Assembly (NCBI GenBank): GCA_963733935.1
Contig: CAVTEQ010000008.1
Location: forward strand, 1-64,000
Source: JAHFUA01 sp963733935
GTDB lineage: Bacteria; Acidobacteriota; Terriglobia; Terriglobales; Acidobacteriaceae
Length of the DNA: 64,000 bases
Direction: 5' to 3'
Shown here: positions 28,980 through 38,087 of the stretch, piece after piece
Layout: each line of letters starts with the position of its first letter
Position numbering within the stretch: position 1 is the stretch's first letter
The notes under the pieces: model-generated
Told to the model about the DNA's origin: nothing
Seen by the model: the letters and a program-made list of their open reading frames with translations, nothing else
Databases searched by the model: none
Position numbers and translations under genes: made by a program

Positions 28980-29864
28980 GTGAAAAAGTTCGCAGGATCG
29001 CTGTTGATTTCGTTTCTCCTGCTGGCCGGGCTGATCACTGCTGCCGCGGCGCAGGAGATGGCAGAAAAGATGATGGGCCCGCCCAAGGTGCTGCTCATCT
29101 ATCGCGAGTTCCTGAAGCCCGGCAAAATGGGCATCAGCCACGAGAAAACCGAGAGCATGTTTGTGCAGGCGTTCGCGCGGGCTAAGTGGCCCACTCACTA
29201 CTTCGCGGCCGACTCGCTGTCGGGCAAACCGCGATCCCTTTTCTTTACTGGCTACGAGTCATTTGCCGCCTACGAGAAGGATTTCCTGGCGATCCAGAAG
29301 AACGCCACGCTGTCCGCCGCCCTGGATCGTGCCGGCGTTGTCGATGGCGAACTGCAGAGCGATGCCGATGCTGGAACCTTCGTCTTCAACGAGCACTACA
29401 GCATGCGCCCTCCGTCTGATATCGCGCACATGCGCTATTTCGACATCGAGGTTTTCCACGTCAAACCGGGCCACCACCACGAATGGGACGAGGCGGTCAA
29501 ACTGGTCAAGGCGGCTTACGAAAAGATACCCGATGTTCACTGGGCCGTCTTTGAGCAGGTGTATGGCGGCGAGACAGGCACCTATGTTGTCTTCACGCCG
29601 ATGAAGTCCCTGGCCGAAGTCGATGCCTCTTTTGCCCAAGGCAAGCAGTTCCAGGAAAATATGGGGGCAGAAGGCATGAAGAAGCTGAGCGAGCTGGAAC
29701 ATGCGGCATTTGCCTCCGCCGCGAGCCATCAGTTGTTCCAGTTCAACCCGCGCATGAGTTATCCGCCGGATGCCTGGGTGGCGGCTGACCCGGATTTCTG
29801 GAAGCCGAAGATGGCCGGGCCGCCAGCCGCCAAGAAATCGGACAAGGAGCCAGCCAAGCATTAG
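28980..29864 (+). CDS. Exported protein with possible duplicated dimeric alpha-beta domain
   Basis: 294 residues. The GTG at 28980 follows GAAGGAGGACT at good spacing and opens a signal peptide (FAGSLLISFLLLAGLITAAA, then QE). The mature protein has two similar halves: one with VLLIYREFLKPGKMGISHEK, the other with IEVFHVKPGHHHEWDEAVKL; both look like the strand-helix of dimeric alpha/beta-barrel (ABM-like) domains. A role in binding small molecules or monooxygenase-like chemistry is possible but not shown. A terminator follows at 29891. Confidence 0.72.
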   Translation: MKKFAGSLLISFLLLAGLITAAAAQEMAEKMMGPPKVLLIYREFLKPGKMGISHEKTESMFVQAFARAKWPTHYFAADSLSGKPRSLFFTGYESFAAYEKDFLAIQKNATLSAALDRAGVVDGELQSDADAGTFVFNEHYSMRPPSDIAHMRYFDIEVFHVKPGHHHEWDEAVKLVKAAYEKIPDVHWAVFEQVYGGETGTYVVFTPMKSLAEVDASFAQGKQFQENMGAEGMKKLSELEHAAFASAASHQLFQFNPRMSYPPDAWVAADPDFWKPKMAGPPAAKKSDKEPAKH

Positions 29865-29890
29865 GCTCCTGGCCGATAGCGGACGAAAAG

Positions 29891-29940
29891 GGACATCGCG
29901 CGTCCGTCTCACGGACGAGCGGTGTTCCTTTTATTTTTTC
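29891..29940 (+). terminator. Rho-independent terminator
   Basis: An imperfect long stem, GGACATCGCGCGTCCGT against ACGGACGAGCGGTGTTCC, followed by TTTTATTTTTTC, just after the exported-protein gene. Confidence 0.75.
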
Positions 29941-30003
29941 GGCGCGCGCTTTTCCTGTAAAAAGAGTCGGTTGATTCTTCCCATCTCACGCAAAAGGTGA
30001 TCC

Positions 30004-30525
30004 ATGCATGTCAGCGCGCGCGTTCTTGTGGAGATTGTTCTTCGTACGGCCAGCATTTACATGGTCATTCTGATTGGCGTCCGGCTGAGCGGAAAGCGCG
30101 AAGTCGGGCAGATGACGCCCTTCGACCTGACGCTGCTGCTCCTGCTGTCGAATGCGGTGCAGAACGCCATGACCGGTCCGGATACCTCCGTCTGGGGAGG
30201 CGTGGCCGCCGCCGGCACGCTGCTGCTGATGAATTATCTGATAGCGGAAGTGAGCGGCGTAAACCGGCGATTCCGGCGTTTCGTGCAGGGCTCGCCCACC
30301 CTGCTCATCCACGATGGCAAGTTGCTGCCCGCCCACCTCGCGCGGGAGCACCTGACGGTAGACGAGGTGGAGCGCGCGCTGCGCGAGCACGGCATCTGCA
30401 GCGTGAAGGACGTCTCCCTGGCGGTGCTGGAAGTGGACGGCTCGATTAGCTGTCTCAAACACGACGACATTGTCCCCGGACACGAGCCGCACCGGCGGCT
30501 GCGGTTCTTGCAGAAGCACGAATGA
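30004..30525 (+). CDS. DUF421 (YetF-like) membrane protein
   Basis: 173 residues. Three hydrophobic N-terminal helices (about 8-30, 38-55, 60-78) with the family signatures RLSGKREVGQMTPFDLTLLL and LLSNAVQNAM, then a cytoplasmic alpha/beta domain ending in LTVDEVERALREHGICSVKD and VAVLEVDGSIS-like sequence. YetF relatives are associated with sporulation or envelope functions in Bacillus; the role here is unknown. Shorter than some relatives but not visibly truncated. Monocistronic. Confidence 0.88.
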   Translation: MHVSARVLVEIVLRTASIYMVILIGVRLSGKREVGQMTPFDLTLLLLLSNAVQNAMTGPDTSVWGGVAAAGTLLLMNYLIAEVSGVNRRFRRFVQGSPTLLIHDGKLLPAHLAREHLTVDEVERALREHGICSVKDVSLAVLEVDGSISCLKHDDIVPGHEPHRRLRFLQKHE

Positions 30526-30553
30526 GGATGGCAATGTTGACATCACTTGATCA

Positions 30554-30693
30554 TTGTCATCCTGAGAGAGCGCGCCCCGAGCTCCGGGGAGGAAGCGCGA
30601 CCGAAGGACCTGTTTTGCACGCCGACAAAACAGCAGGTCCTTCGCGGCGCGCTCCCTTCGCAGGCTCAGCTCGCGCTTGCTCAGGATGACAAT
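30554..30693. repeat. 140-bp nested hairpin, TCATCCTGAG-type repeat
   Basis: Outer arms ATTGTCATCCTGAG (30554) and CTCAGGATGACAAT (to 30693); inner arms GAAGGACCTGTTTTG (30603) and CAAAACAGCAGGTCCTTC (30626-30643). The GTCATCCTGAG...GAAGGACCTG string is, as I recall, a common intergenic repeat in Acidobacteriota. It lies between convergent genes. Confidence 0.8.
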
Positions 30694-30706
30694 TTCGTAA
30701 ACATGA

Positions 30707-31285
30707 CTACTGTTTTTCCGCGATGATCATCGGGCGTCGGTCGTAACTCTCCAGGGTGACGGTCAGCGACTTGCGTTGGTCGAACTTGTCTTTGCCGACA
30801 GGGAAGGAAACCAGCACCATGCCTTCAGCCAGTCCGCCGGGAGCGATCTTGGTCTCCGGCTTCAAGGGCGTGGATTGGTGTGCGGCGAGCGAAGGGAAAG
30901 CCTGGAAGTAGCGCGCAAAATCCAGGGGAGAGGCGGCATCGTCGCTCCACTCTCCCTGATCGGTCTTAAGTTGCGACTTGATTTCGCGCAGCCACAAGGG
31001 CTGGTTCCCAATGTTGTTGACACGCACATCGATGAGCACCATGGTGCTGCTCTTGTCCGGCAATTCCGCCGCGTAGACACTGGTAATAGCGCCGGAGGCG
31101 CCGGGCTTGGCCCGCATCCGGTAGGACACCGCGCCCACGATTACCGCCAGAACGGCCAGCACAATCACCACCGGCATCACCGGTGGCAGAGTCCACTTGG
31201 CGCTGTCCATTTCCTCGGTGATGGGAAGATGCCCGGCGTCCCGCGCCGGATTGCTCGGCTTCGGTTTGGGTGCTTCCTCGGGCAT
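30707..31285 (-). CDS. Membrane-anchored protein with Ig-like beta domain, unknown function
   Basis: 192 residues. A Pro-rich cytoplasmic N-terminus, one membrane helix (about 33-55, VMPVVIVLAVLAVIVGAVSY), then a beta-sandwich-like domain with VDVRVNNIGNQPLWLREIKS-type strands, resembling DUF4352/telokin-like domains. No active-site residues are seen. It may be co-transcribed with polX downstream (77 bp apart on the same strand). Confidence 0.68.
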   Translation of the reverse strand: MPEEAPKPKPSNPARDAGHLPITEEMDSAKWTLPPVMPVVIVLAVLAVIVGAVSYRMRAKPGASGAITSVYAAELPDKSSTMVLIDVRVNNIGNQPLWLREIKSQLKTDQGEWSDDAASPLDFARYFQAFPSLAAHQSTPLKPETKIAPGGLAEGMVLVSFPVGKDKFDQRKSLTVTLESYDRRPMIIAEKQ

Positions 31286-31335
31286 AGCAGCTCTCCTCGA
31301 ATGGTTTCAGATGCCGAAATGGCGCGCCGCGCCCT

Positions 31336-31366
31336 CGCTGACTCCCGACTCCCGACTCCTGACTAC
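31336..31366. repeat. Single arm of word repeat (CGACTCC)
   Basis: TGACTCC, CGACTCC, CGACTCC, TGACTAC in tandem, ending on the polX stop codon. It uses the same word as the hairpin at 60840-60919, but no second arm is present here. Confidence 0.65.
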
Positions 31367-33111
31367 TGCCATTGTTTCTTCATCGCCTTGGCAAACCTCT
31401 CCACCGGCAGCGTATTCAGCACATCGGCCTTCGTGAGCCAGGCGCGGCGCGCCTGCAGCACGCCGTACTTGATCTTGTCCAAGTGCGAGGTGTGGTGTGA
31501 ATCGGTGTTGATAACGATCTTCACTCCGCGCTCCTTAGCCATGCGCAGGTGGCGGTCTGACAAGTCCAGGCGGTCAGGATAGGAATTCAGCTCCATGGCA
31601 ACGCGGTGCTTGGCCGCCGACTTGAGGATGGCGTCCATATCGAAGTCGTAAGCCTCGCGGCGCAGAAGCTGGCGTCCGGTCGGGTGTCCCAGGATCGATA
31701 CATGCGGGTTCGCGATCGCCCGCAGCAGCCGCTCGGTCATCTGTTTCGGTTCCTGGCTGAAGTGCGAGTGCACGCTGGCGATCACCAGGTCCATCTGCTC
31801 CAGCACCGAATCGGACAGGTCGAGGGCGCCATCGGCCAGGATGTCGACTTCGATCCCAGCAAAAATCTTGATGCCATCCACCTTGGTCGCGCGGATCTTC
31901 GCTATGTGCTCGAGCGCCCGCTGATCGTCGAGCCCAAACGCCATCGCCAGATTCTTCGAATGGTCGGTGATGGCCATGTACTTGTACCCATGCTGGCGCG
32001 CCGCCAGGGCCATTTCCTCGATGGTGCAGCGGCCGTCGGTGGTATTGGTGTGCATGTGCACATCGCCCTGCAGGTCTTTCTCGGTGACCAGCACTGGAAT
32101 GGCGTGCTTTTCCGCCAGCTCGATTTCGCCGCAGTTCTCCCGCATCTCCGGCGGGATGAAGTCCAGACCCAGCTTGCTGTAGATCTCTTCCTCGGTGCGT
32201 CCGGCCACCGGCTTTTCATCTTTCAGGCGCGCGAGCGAGTACTCGCTCAAGGTGTAGCCGAGCTTGAGCGCCCGCTGACGCAGCGCGATGTTGTGTGACT
32301 TCGAGCCGGTGAAGTAGCACAGCGCCGCTCCGAAGGATTCCGGCGCCAGCAGACGCACATCCACCTGCATGCCGCTGCGCAGCTTGAAGCTGACCTTGTT
32401 CTCGCCGCGGGCGATGGTCTCCAGGATGCCCGGCAGACTGAGCACGCGCTCGATCAGCGACTGGCGCGGCTTCTCGGTGGTGCAGCACTTGCCCGTGACC
32501 AGCACGTCGAGATCGCCCACCGTCTCGCGGCCGCGGCGCAGCGAGCCCGCCGGCGTGACCGCGTCCATCCCCGGAATGCCGTGCAGATGCTGGACGAGCT
32601 TTTCAGCGGTGCGGTCGGCTTCATCCAGCAGAAAGCGCCCCGAGACCCTGCGATACTGCTCGATGGCCTTCAGTATCTTCTGCTCGTGCTTCTCGCCCAT
32701 GCGCGGCAGCTCGCGAATTTTGCCTTCGCGCGCCAGCTTCTCGACGCCGGCGGGGTCGCAAACCTGGAAGGTGTCCCAGATCAGCGCCACCGTCTTCGGG
32801 CCCAGGCCCTGGATCTTCAGCAACTCCAGCATCGAGGGCTGGTATTTCTCCAGCAGCTCGCTGTGCATGCGCAGCTTGCCTTCGCGAAACAGCTCTTGGA
32901 TGTGGCTGGCCATGGCTTTGCCGATGCCAGGAATTTCCAGCAGCTTCCTGGTCTCGCCTACCAGTTCGGCGATGGGCACTCCCAGCGACTCCAACGCCTG
33001 CGCCGCATTGCGATAGGAGCGGATGCGGAAAGAATCGTCGCCGCGCACTTCCATCAGGTCCGCGGTTTCGTAGAGCACCGCGGCTACGCTCTTGTTGTCG
33101 AAGGTGAGCAT
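31363..33111 (-). CDS. polX: DNA polymerase/3'-5' exonuclease PolX
   Basis: 582 residues, normal length. N-terminal helix-hairpin-helix segments (IPGIGKAMASHIQEL, IQGLGPKTVALIWD), family X polymerase domain with the nucleotidyl-transferase motif GSLRRGRETVGDLDVLV (metal-binding Asp pair), and a C-terminal PHP phosphoesterase domain (DVHMHTNTTDGRCT, AITDHSKNL, ASVHSHFSQ, INTDSHHTSHL) that provides exonuclease activity. It fills short gaps in base-excision repair. All catalytic motifs appear intact. The 3' end overlaps a word-repeat arm. Confidence 0.96.
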   Translation of the reverse strand: MLTFDNKSVAAVLYETADLMEVRGDDSFRIRSYRNAAQALESLGVPIAELVGETRKLLEIPGIGKAMASHIQELFREGKLRMHSELLEKYQPSMLELLKIQGLGPKTVALIWDTFQVCDPAGVEKLAREGKIRELPRMGEKHEQKILKAIEQYRRVSGRFLLDEADRTAEKLVQHLHGIPGMDAVTPAGSLRRGRETVGDLDVLVTGKCCTTEKPRQSLIERVLSLPGILETIARGENKVSFKLRSGMQVDVRLLAPESFGAALCYFTGSKSHNIALRQRALKLGYTLSEYSLARLKDEKPVAGRTEEEIYSKLGLDFIPPEMRENCGEIELAEKHAIPVLVTEKDLQGDVHMHTNTTDGRCTIEEMALAARQHGYKYMAITDHSKNLAMAFGLDDQRALEHIAKIRATKVDGIKIFAGIEVDILADGALDLSDSVLEQMDLVIASVHSHFSQEPKQMTERLLRAIANPHVSILGHPTGRQLLRREAYDFDMDAILKSAAKHRVAMELNSYPDRLDLSDRHLRMAKERGVKIVINTDSHHTSHLDKIKYGVLQARRAWLTKADVLNTLPVERFAKAMKKQWQ

Positions 33112-33140
33112 CTCTCAGAGAGGAATTCTATTCCTTCGGG

Positions 33141-33224
33141 GCAGTTGGCAATTAGCGATCGGCACTTCGCCAACGCCGATGCGCTGCCAGGGCTAAATGC
33201 CAAGTGCTAAATGCCAAGTGCTTA
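33141..33224. repeat. Word-iterated hairpin (word ACTTGGCATTTAGC), degenerate
   Basis: The right arm 33191-33224 has two near-identical 14-mers; the left arm 33141-33170 carries one diverged matching copy. Located between polX and the cold-shock gene terminator. Confidence 0.6.
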
Positions 33225-33255
33225 AGCAAAAAAGAGCCCGGCCATCCGGCCGGGC
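33222..33255 (-). terminator. Rho-independent terminator of the cold-shock gene
   Basis: On the minus strand: GCCCGGCC-GGAT-GGCCGGGC followed by TCTTTTTTGC. Perfect 8-bp G+C stem, 23 bp downstream of the cold-shock stop. Confidence 0.9.
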
Positions 33256-33277
33256 GAAGATAGCGTACTGGGGTTTT

Positions 33278-33481
33278 TTATGAAGCGACCTTGACGACTT
33301 TGTCGGCTTGGGGACCTTTCTGTCCTTCGACAATGTCGAATTCGACGTCGTCGCCTTCCTGGAGGCTCTTATAGCCCTCCGTCGTGATGGCGCTATAGTG
33401 GACGAACACGTCCGGCCCGTCGTCCCTTCCGATGAATCCAAACCCCTTGGCGTTATTGAACCACTTCACTTTCCCTTTCAT
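33278..33481 (-). CDS. Cold-shock domain protein (CspA family)
   Basis: 67 residues, the standard single OB-fold. RNP1 KGFGFI and RNP2 VFVHYSAI bind single-stranded RNA/DNA. Start at 33481 (MKGKVKWFNNAKG), preceded by GGAGGAAGGAAAG. A monocistronic unit with its own terminator. The leader before it (33482-33747) is long, as in cold-shock genes, but no cold box was confirmed. Confidence 0.96.
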   Translation of the reverse strand: MKGKVKWFNNAKGFGFIGRDDGPDVFVHYSAITTEGYKSLQEGDDVEFDIVEGQKGPQADKVVKVAS

Positions 33482-33747
33482 ACGACCCAACTTTCCTTCC
33501 TCCACGTTTGGGGCCCGTACCGCTGGCATTCTGGCTGGCGGCCTACCCTTTGGATTTGCGCAAACAGGCGGATGGACGACCCTAGTGGGAGAGAAGAGAG
33601 AAGTGGGAAGCCCTGTCTACATCCGGCTGGCAGAATCGTCCTAGGCCTGCTATTGATTCGATGCCGTTCTGCGTCTCTTTGGTTGTGTTGTCAAGTTGGT
33701 AACGAACCCGACAGAGCGCAAGGCTGCTGCCGCTGATCCCGGGCCCC

Positions 33748-34317
33748 TCAGCCGCGGCGGGTGCGGTCGTACCAGAGCACGGCGGCGATGGTCTTGCCGT
33801 CGCAGATCGTTCCGTTCAGAGCCATGCGGACGGCGCGCGACAGCGGGAAGAAACGCTGCGAGATCATTTCATCTTCCTCAGGCTGAGCAGTGCCGCGAGT
33901 GAGCCCACGCGCCAGATAGATCGCCATGGTCTCATCCAGGAAACCGGGGCTGGAATAGAAAGTGAAGGCGTGGCGCCACTGGCGAGCGGTGATGCCGGTC
34001 TCTTCCCGCAGCTCGCGCTTGGCGCCGGCGAGCGCGCTCTCGCCCGGGTCGATGCGTCCGGCCGGCAGCTCCCACAGCGGACCGCCCACGGCATGGCGAT
34101 ACTGCCGCGCCAGCAGCACTTGCGGTTCGCCGTTGCGCTCCTCCACCGCCAGCACCACCACCGATCCCTGATGGCGTACCATGTCGCGGCGCAGCGGTTT
34201 GTCAATGCCCGGCTCGCGCACGTAGTCGGTGGTGACGCTGAAGACGGGTCCACGATAGACAGTTTTCGAGGACACCACCTGGGCCTGGTTCTTTTTGCTT
34301 CTGCTCTTTTTCGCCAT
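33748..34317 (-). CDS. Nudix hydrolase, ADP-ribose pyrophosphatase-like
   Basis: 189 residues from the ATG at 34317. The Nudix box GESALAGAKRELREETGITA carries the metal-binding REEEE-type glutamates; upstream VRHQGSVVVLAVE and QYRHAVGGPLWELPAG are typical of ADP-ribose/ADP-sugar pyrophosphatases. It should hydrolyse ADP-ribose or related dinucleotides. The start lies only 24 bp from the start of the divergent DUF2520 gene, so the two promoters must overlap each other's coding sequences. Confidence 0.93.
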   Translation of the reverse strand: MAKKSRSKKNQAQVVSSKTVYRGPVFSVTTDYVREPGIDKPLRRDMVRHQGSVVVLAVEERNGEPQVLLARQYRHAVGGPLWELPAGRIDPGESALAGAKRELREETGITARQWRHAFTFYSSPGFLDETMAIYLARGLTRGTAQPEEDEMISQRFFPLSRAVRMALNGTICDGKTIAAVLWYDRTRRG

Positions 34318-34341
34318 AGTGAGACTATAAACGACAGCGGT

Positions 34342-35214
34342 ATGCCAACAACGAGCCAGCACCGGCGACTTCGTCCCTCGATCACTCTGGTCGGCGCCGG
34401 CAATCTCGCCCGCGTGCTCGGCCTCGCATTGCATGCCGCGGGATACCGGATCGACGAGATCGTCTCGCGCTCAGCCCCCGAATCGCGTAAACGTGGCAGC
34501 GCTCTCGCGCGGCAGACCGGCGCTCGCGCTTCGACGTATGCGGACGCTCAGCTCGGCTCGGAGATCATCTGGCTGTGCGTGAGCGATGACGCCATTGCCT
34601 CCACCGCCTCGGCCATTGCCAGTGCGACGAACTGGAAAGGGAAGATCGCGCTGCATTCGAGCGGCGCCCGCAGCAGCAGGGAACTGGAGCCGCTGCGCCG
34701 GCGCGGTGCTGCCGTGGGTTCGCTGCATCCGATGCAAACTTTCGTGCGCGCATCGCATGCCACACTTAGGGGGGTGTCCTTCGCGGTCGAAGGAGATCCC
34801 GCTGCGCTGCGCGTGGGACGCCGCATTGCCCGCGACCTCGGCGGCAGCGTGTTCACGATTCGTCCGGAAGCCAAAGTGCTCTACCACGCGCTCGGGTCGT
34901 TTTGCTCGCCCATGATCGTGGCCACTTTGGCCACGGCTGAGCGCATTGCCGCTGCCGCCGGCATCCCCGAGGCCGCGGCCCGGCGCATCATGCATCCGAT
35001 TCTGCGACAAACTATCGCTAACTATCTCGAGAAGGGCGCAGATGCGGCTTTCAGCGGACCAATCAATAGGTCCGATATCAATACTATCCGCAAACATCTT
35101 GAAGCTTTACGCGAAGTTCCGGCTGCGCGGGAGATTTACCGTGCACTGGCGCGTTCCGCCCTGCTGACCCTGCCGGTGCGCGATCGCAACGCGGTGGAAA
35201 AGGTCTTGCGGTAA
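34342..35214 (+). CDS. Rossmann-fold NADP-binding protein (DUF2520 family)
   Basis: 290 residues. N-terminal Rossmann fold with ITLVGAGNLARVLGLALH (dinucleotide loop), then IIWLCVSDDAI and GAAVGSLHPMQTF, and a helical C-terminal domain (YHALGSFCSPMIVATLATAE) as in 6-phosphogluconate- or ketopantoate-reductase-like folds. A substrate is not known. A weak ribosome-binding site precedes ATG 34342; the region upstream codes for the Nudix protein on the other strand. Confidence 0.88.
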   Translation: MPTTSQHRRLRPSITLVGAGNLARVLGLALHAAGYRIDEIVSRSAPESRKRGSALARQTGARASTYADAQLGSEIIWLCVSDDAIASTASAIASATNWKGKIALHSSGARSSRELEPLRRRGAAVGSLHPMQTFVRASHATLRGVSFAVEGDPAALRVGRRIARDLGGSVFTIRPEAKVLYHALGSFCSPMIVATLATAERIAAAAGIPEAAARRIMHPILRQTIANYLEKGADAAFSGPINRSDINTIRKHLEALREVPAAREIYRALARSALLTLPVRDRNAVEKVLR

Positions 35215-35221
35215 ACGCCGA

Positions 35222-35258
35222 CCCACATCTGCCAAAACCAGGCAGATGCGGGGCACCC
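35222..35258. repeat. Hairpin with locus-specific stem and constant flank
   Basis: CATCTGCC (35226-35233), loop AAAACCA, GGCAGATG (35241-35248), then CGGGGCACCCC. The flank matches the hairpin at 423-471, but the stem sequence is different. Confidence 0.7.
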
Positions 35259-35436
35259 CGACTGCTGCGACAGAACGGCCCATCCCCCCAAGTACCATTC
35301 GGACAAAATGGCCTCTTAATTCCCACTCATCTTTCCTTTCTGCCACATTTTCAGCCACTTAGCCTGTTCAAACTGCGCCCGCGAAGGGCTGCTCACGTGC
35401 GCTTGGTAAGGCGAGCCTTAACGGAGTGGGCTGGTC

Positions 35437-37228
35437 ATGAATGTTCCCCGGCGGTCGGTTCCGAGAATCTTCGTCCTAATTCTTTTCGTTACTTTTGTAT
35501 CCTCGGTGCTCTGGGGGAAGGACCGCAAGCTGGCGCCAGACCTCAGCCCAGACGAAGGCCACGATCTGGTTAACGTCATTGTGCAATTCAAGCAAGTTCC
35601 GGGTGAGGCGCATAAGGACAAGATTCGGAGCAAAGGCGGTTCGGTGGATTCTGACCTGCCACTGGTCAAGGCGGTCGCCGGGAGAATCCCGAAAAACCGG
35701 CTGCGCGATTTGGCCAATGATCGTGATGTGGCTTACATCAGTCCGGACCGTCCGTTGCACTCGCACCTGAACAACACCACCGCTGCAGTAAACGCTCCAG
35801 TCGCGTGGAGCCAGGGTTTGGACGGCACCGGAATCACCATTGCTCTCATCGATAGCGGCATTCACGATTCCGACGATTTAAAAGATGCGAAGGGTCACCC
35901 TCGGGTGCTCTACCAGCAGGATTTCATTGGCGGCGGCCCGGACGACCAGTATGGTCATGGCACGCACGTGGCTGGCATTCTAGGCGGAACCGGAAAAGAC
36001 TCGACTTGCCCCAAATGTACCGTCACCTACCGCGGTGTTGCCCCCGGCATTTCCTTCGTGAATCTGCGCGCGCTCGACAAGAATGGGCAGGGGACCGACA
36101 CCTCAGTCATCAATGCCATCAACGCAGCGATCCAGCTCAAGAACACTTATAACATCCGCGTCATCAACCTCTCGCTGGGGCGTCCGGTGTACGAGAGCTA
36201 CACCCTGGACCCGCTCTGTCAAGCAGTCGAGCGGGCGTGGCAGGCCGGCATTGTTGTAGTTGTAGCGGCCGGAAATGATGGTCGCGACAATTCCGCCGGC
36301 ACCGATGGCTATGCCACGATCACCGTCCCCGGAAATGATCCCTATGTAATTACCGTCGGCGCCATGAACACGAGCGGAACGCCTGATCGCGCCGACGATA
36401 TCATGGCCAGCTACAGCTCCAAGGGGCCGACGCTCATCGATCACATCGTGAAGCCGGACCTCGTTGCGCCGGGCAACCGCGTCACTTCGATTGAGGCTGG
36501 GCAACTGCCTCACACGTATCCCCAGAACCGCGTTTTCAACAGCGCTTATCAGAGCGTCGGAGGCAACGCTTATTCGCCAAAGTACTTCATCCTAAGCGGC
36601 ACCAGCATGGCGACGCCGGTGGTGAGCAGCGCGGCGGCGATACTGTTGCAGCAGAATCCGGGGCTGGCTCCGGATCAGGTGAAGGCGCGGCTAATGAAGA
36701 GCGCCTACAAAGTTTTCCCGAAGTACAGCAGCGTTACCGATTCCACGAGCGGTATCACCTACACCGATCAGTACGACATCTTTACTGTGGGCGCCGGCTA
36801 TCTAGACGTGCAGGCGGCGCTGGCCTCGACGGATCTTGTGCCGGCCGGACTCTCTGCCAAATCCCCCACTGCTACTTATGATTCCAACTCGCAGAGCGTG
36901 TACTTGGTGCAAGATAACTCGGCGGTCTGGGGAGGCTCGGCCGTCTGGGGCGGCTCGCGGTTGGGGCGGTTCGGCCGTGTGGGGTGGAAGCGCCTTCGTG
37001 GGCGGCAACTCTGCCGTCTGGGGTGGCTCCGCTATTGCGGGCAGTTCGGCCGTGTGGGGCGGCTCCGCCGTGTGGGGAGGCTCGGCAGTGTGGGGCGGCT
37101 CCGCCGTGTGGGGCGGCAGCAGCAACTCCGGCTTCAGCGCCGTGTGGGGCGGTTCCGCGGTTTGGGGCGGCAGCTCCGACGCCAGCCGATGCGGAGAGCG
37201 TGAACAATCAACGGCGACAACTAGATAA
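35437..37228 (+). pseudogene. Secreted subtilase (S8) with GSAVWGG-repeat tail, frameshift in the tail
   Basis: Signal peptide (FVLILFVTFVSSVLWG), inhibitor I9-like propeptide (about 45-110), and a complete catalytic domain: Asp139 (ALIDSGIHD), His174 (GHGTHVAGI), oxyanion Asn in VVAAGNDG, and Ser390 (LSGTSMATP). After residue 490 the tail consists of SAVWGG units. Around 36957-36963 one T or C seems missing (GGCTCGCGGTTGGGG), shifting the frame; the alternate frame continues with ten more units, to a stop at 37228. Such tails occur in subtilases of this and other phyla. Protease activity should be unaffected; only the tail is altered. A terminator follows. Confidence 0.85.
36919..37190 (+). 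repeat. SAVWGG coding repeat array
   Basis: About 270 bp of tandem 18-21 bp units encoding SAVWGG with variants (SAFVGGN, SAIAGS, SNSGF). The repeat makes the region prone to slippage and to sequencing error. Confidence 0.85.
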
Positions 37229-37244
37229 CGAGGAAAAGTGCAAC

Positions 37245-37280
37245 GGCGGGAGCGAGGCATCGCTCCCGCCATTTTCTTTT
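37245..37280. terminator. Bidirectional Rho-independent terminator
   Basis: Perfect 11-bp stem GGCGGGAGCGA/TCGCTCCCGCC with loop GGCA, then ATTTTCTTTTTT. It separates the convergent subtilase and receiver-PilZ genes. Confidence 0.9.
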
Positions 37281-38087
37281 TTAAGCGGTTCCTGCACCCG
37301 TCAAGGAATGAGCCACTATGCCAACCTGCGAGGTTTTCAAACGATCGCGCAACAGGGTCGCTGCATAGTCAAAATGCACGCCGAGCCAGTGCTCCAGTTT
37401 GACTTTTTCGATTGCCGGAAGGTAGTCGAACCGGACGCCGGCGTCCCCTTGGGCATTCACCCAAACCACTACCCCGCAGCCCTTGACCCTTTGCCCGCTG
37501 GCGGGGGAGGTGAAACTCAAATCAATGTCATCTCCCGCGCTCAGGCCGGCGCTGGTTTTGCACGAGGTTATGTTGAGCTTGAGCCCCGCTCCCTGGGCGC
37601 CCAGGTTAACCACCATCCCACCCAGCAGCGGAACGCTCCGCGTGTGCAGGGTAGCGGCAATGCGCACTGCTTCGCGGTGTTGTTTGCGCCGTTTCACGAT
37701 GACCCCCGCATGGGCAGCGTTAAGGCAGCGCGCGATCTGAACCACCGAGGCGGGCTTATGAATCAGGAACTGCACCCCGGCGCTGAAGGCCTGGCGAAGA
37801 TCCACCAGATCGCTGGCGATACCAATGAGCAAGCAGTCTTTATTCATTTTGGATTGGCGCACGGTACCCAAAAATTCGCCGAGGTTGGGGATTTCTCCCC
37901 AGTCCACTATCACGATGTCAGTCTTGCGCTCTTCCAGCGCGTTCAGTGCCGCGGCATAGTCTGCCGTGCGTTCGCTTCTCACCCCTAGACTGGCAAGCAC
38001 TCGCTCCAGGGTCTTCAGAAAGTGCGGGTCATCACACAGAATCAGCGCATTGATGTCAAAAGTTAGATAAGGATTAGTGCCCGGCAT
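37281..38087 (-). CDS. Receiver-like and PilZ domain protein
   Basis: 268 residues from ATG 38087 (ATG 38138 is an alternative). Residues 10-125 form a CheY-like receiver (ALILCDDPHFLKTLERVLA, DIVIVDWGEIP, FLIHKPASV) with acidic pair, Asp and Lys positions kept, although the Asp environment (VDWGEIPN) is atypical. Residues 140-240 form a PilZ-like domain (KRRKQHREAVRIAATL at the c-di-GMP-binding RxxxR position, VVNLGAQGAGLKL for the second motif). It probably links phospho- or c-di-GMP signalling to motility or envelope output. Monocistronic. Confidence 0.82.
   Translation of the reverse strand: MPGTNPYLTFDINALILCDDPHFLKTLERVLASLGVRSERTADYAAALNALEERKTDIVIVDWGEIPNLGEFLGTVRQSKMNKDCLLIGIASDLVDLRQAFSAGVQFLIHKPASVVQIARCLNAAHAGVIVKRRKQHREAVRIAATLHTRSVPLLGGMVVNLGAQGAGLKLNITSCKTSAGLSAGDDIDLSFTSPASGQRVKGCGVVVWVNAQGDAGVRFDYLPAIEKVKLEHWLGVHFDYAATLLRDRLKTSQVGIVAHSLTGAGTA

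Noticed and set aside
34471..35097. 208-codon open frame opposite the DUF2520 gene
   Set aside because: Shadow frame without ribosome-binding site or recognisable protein.
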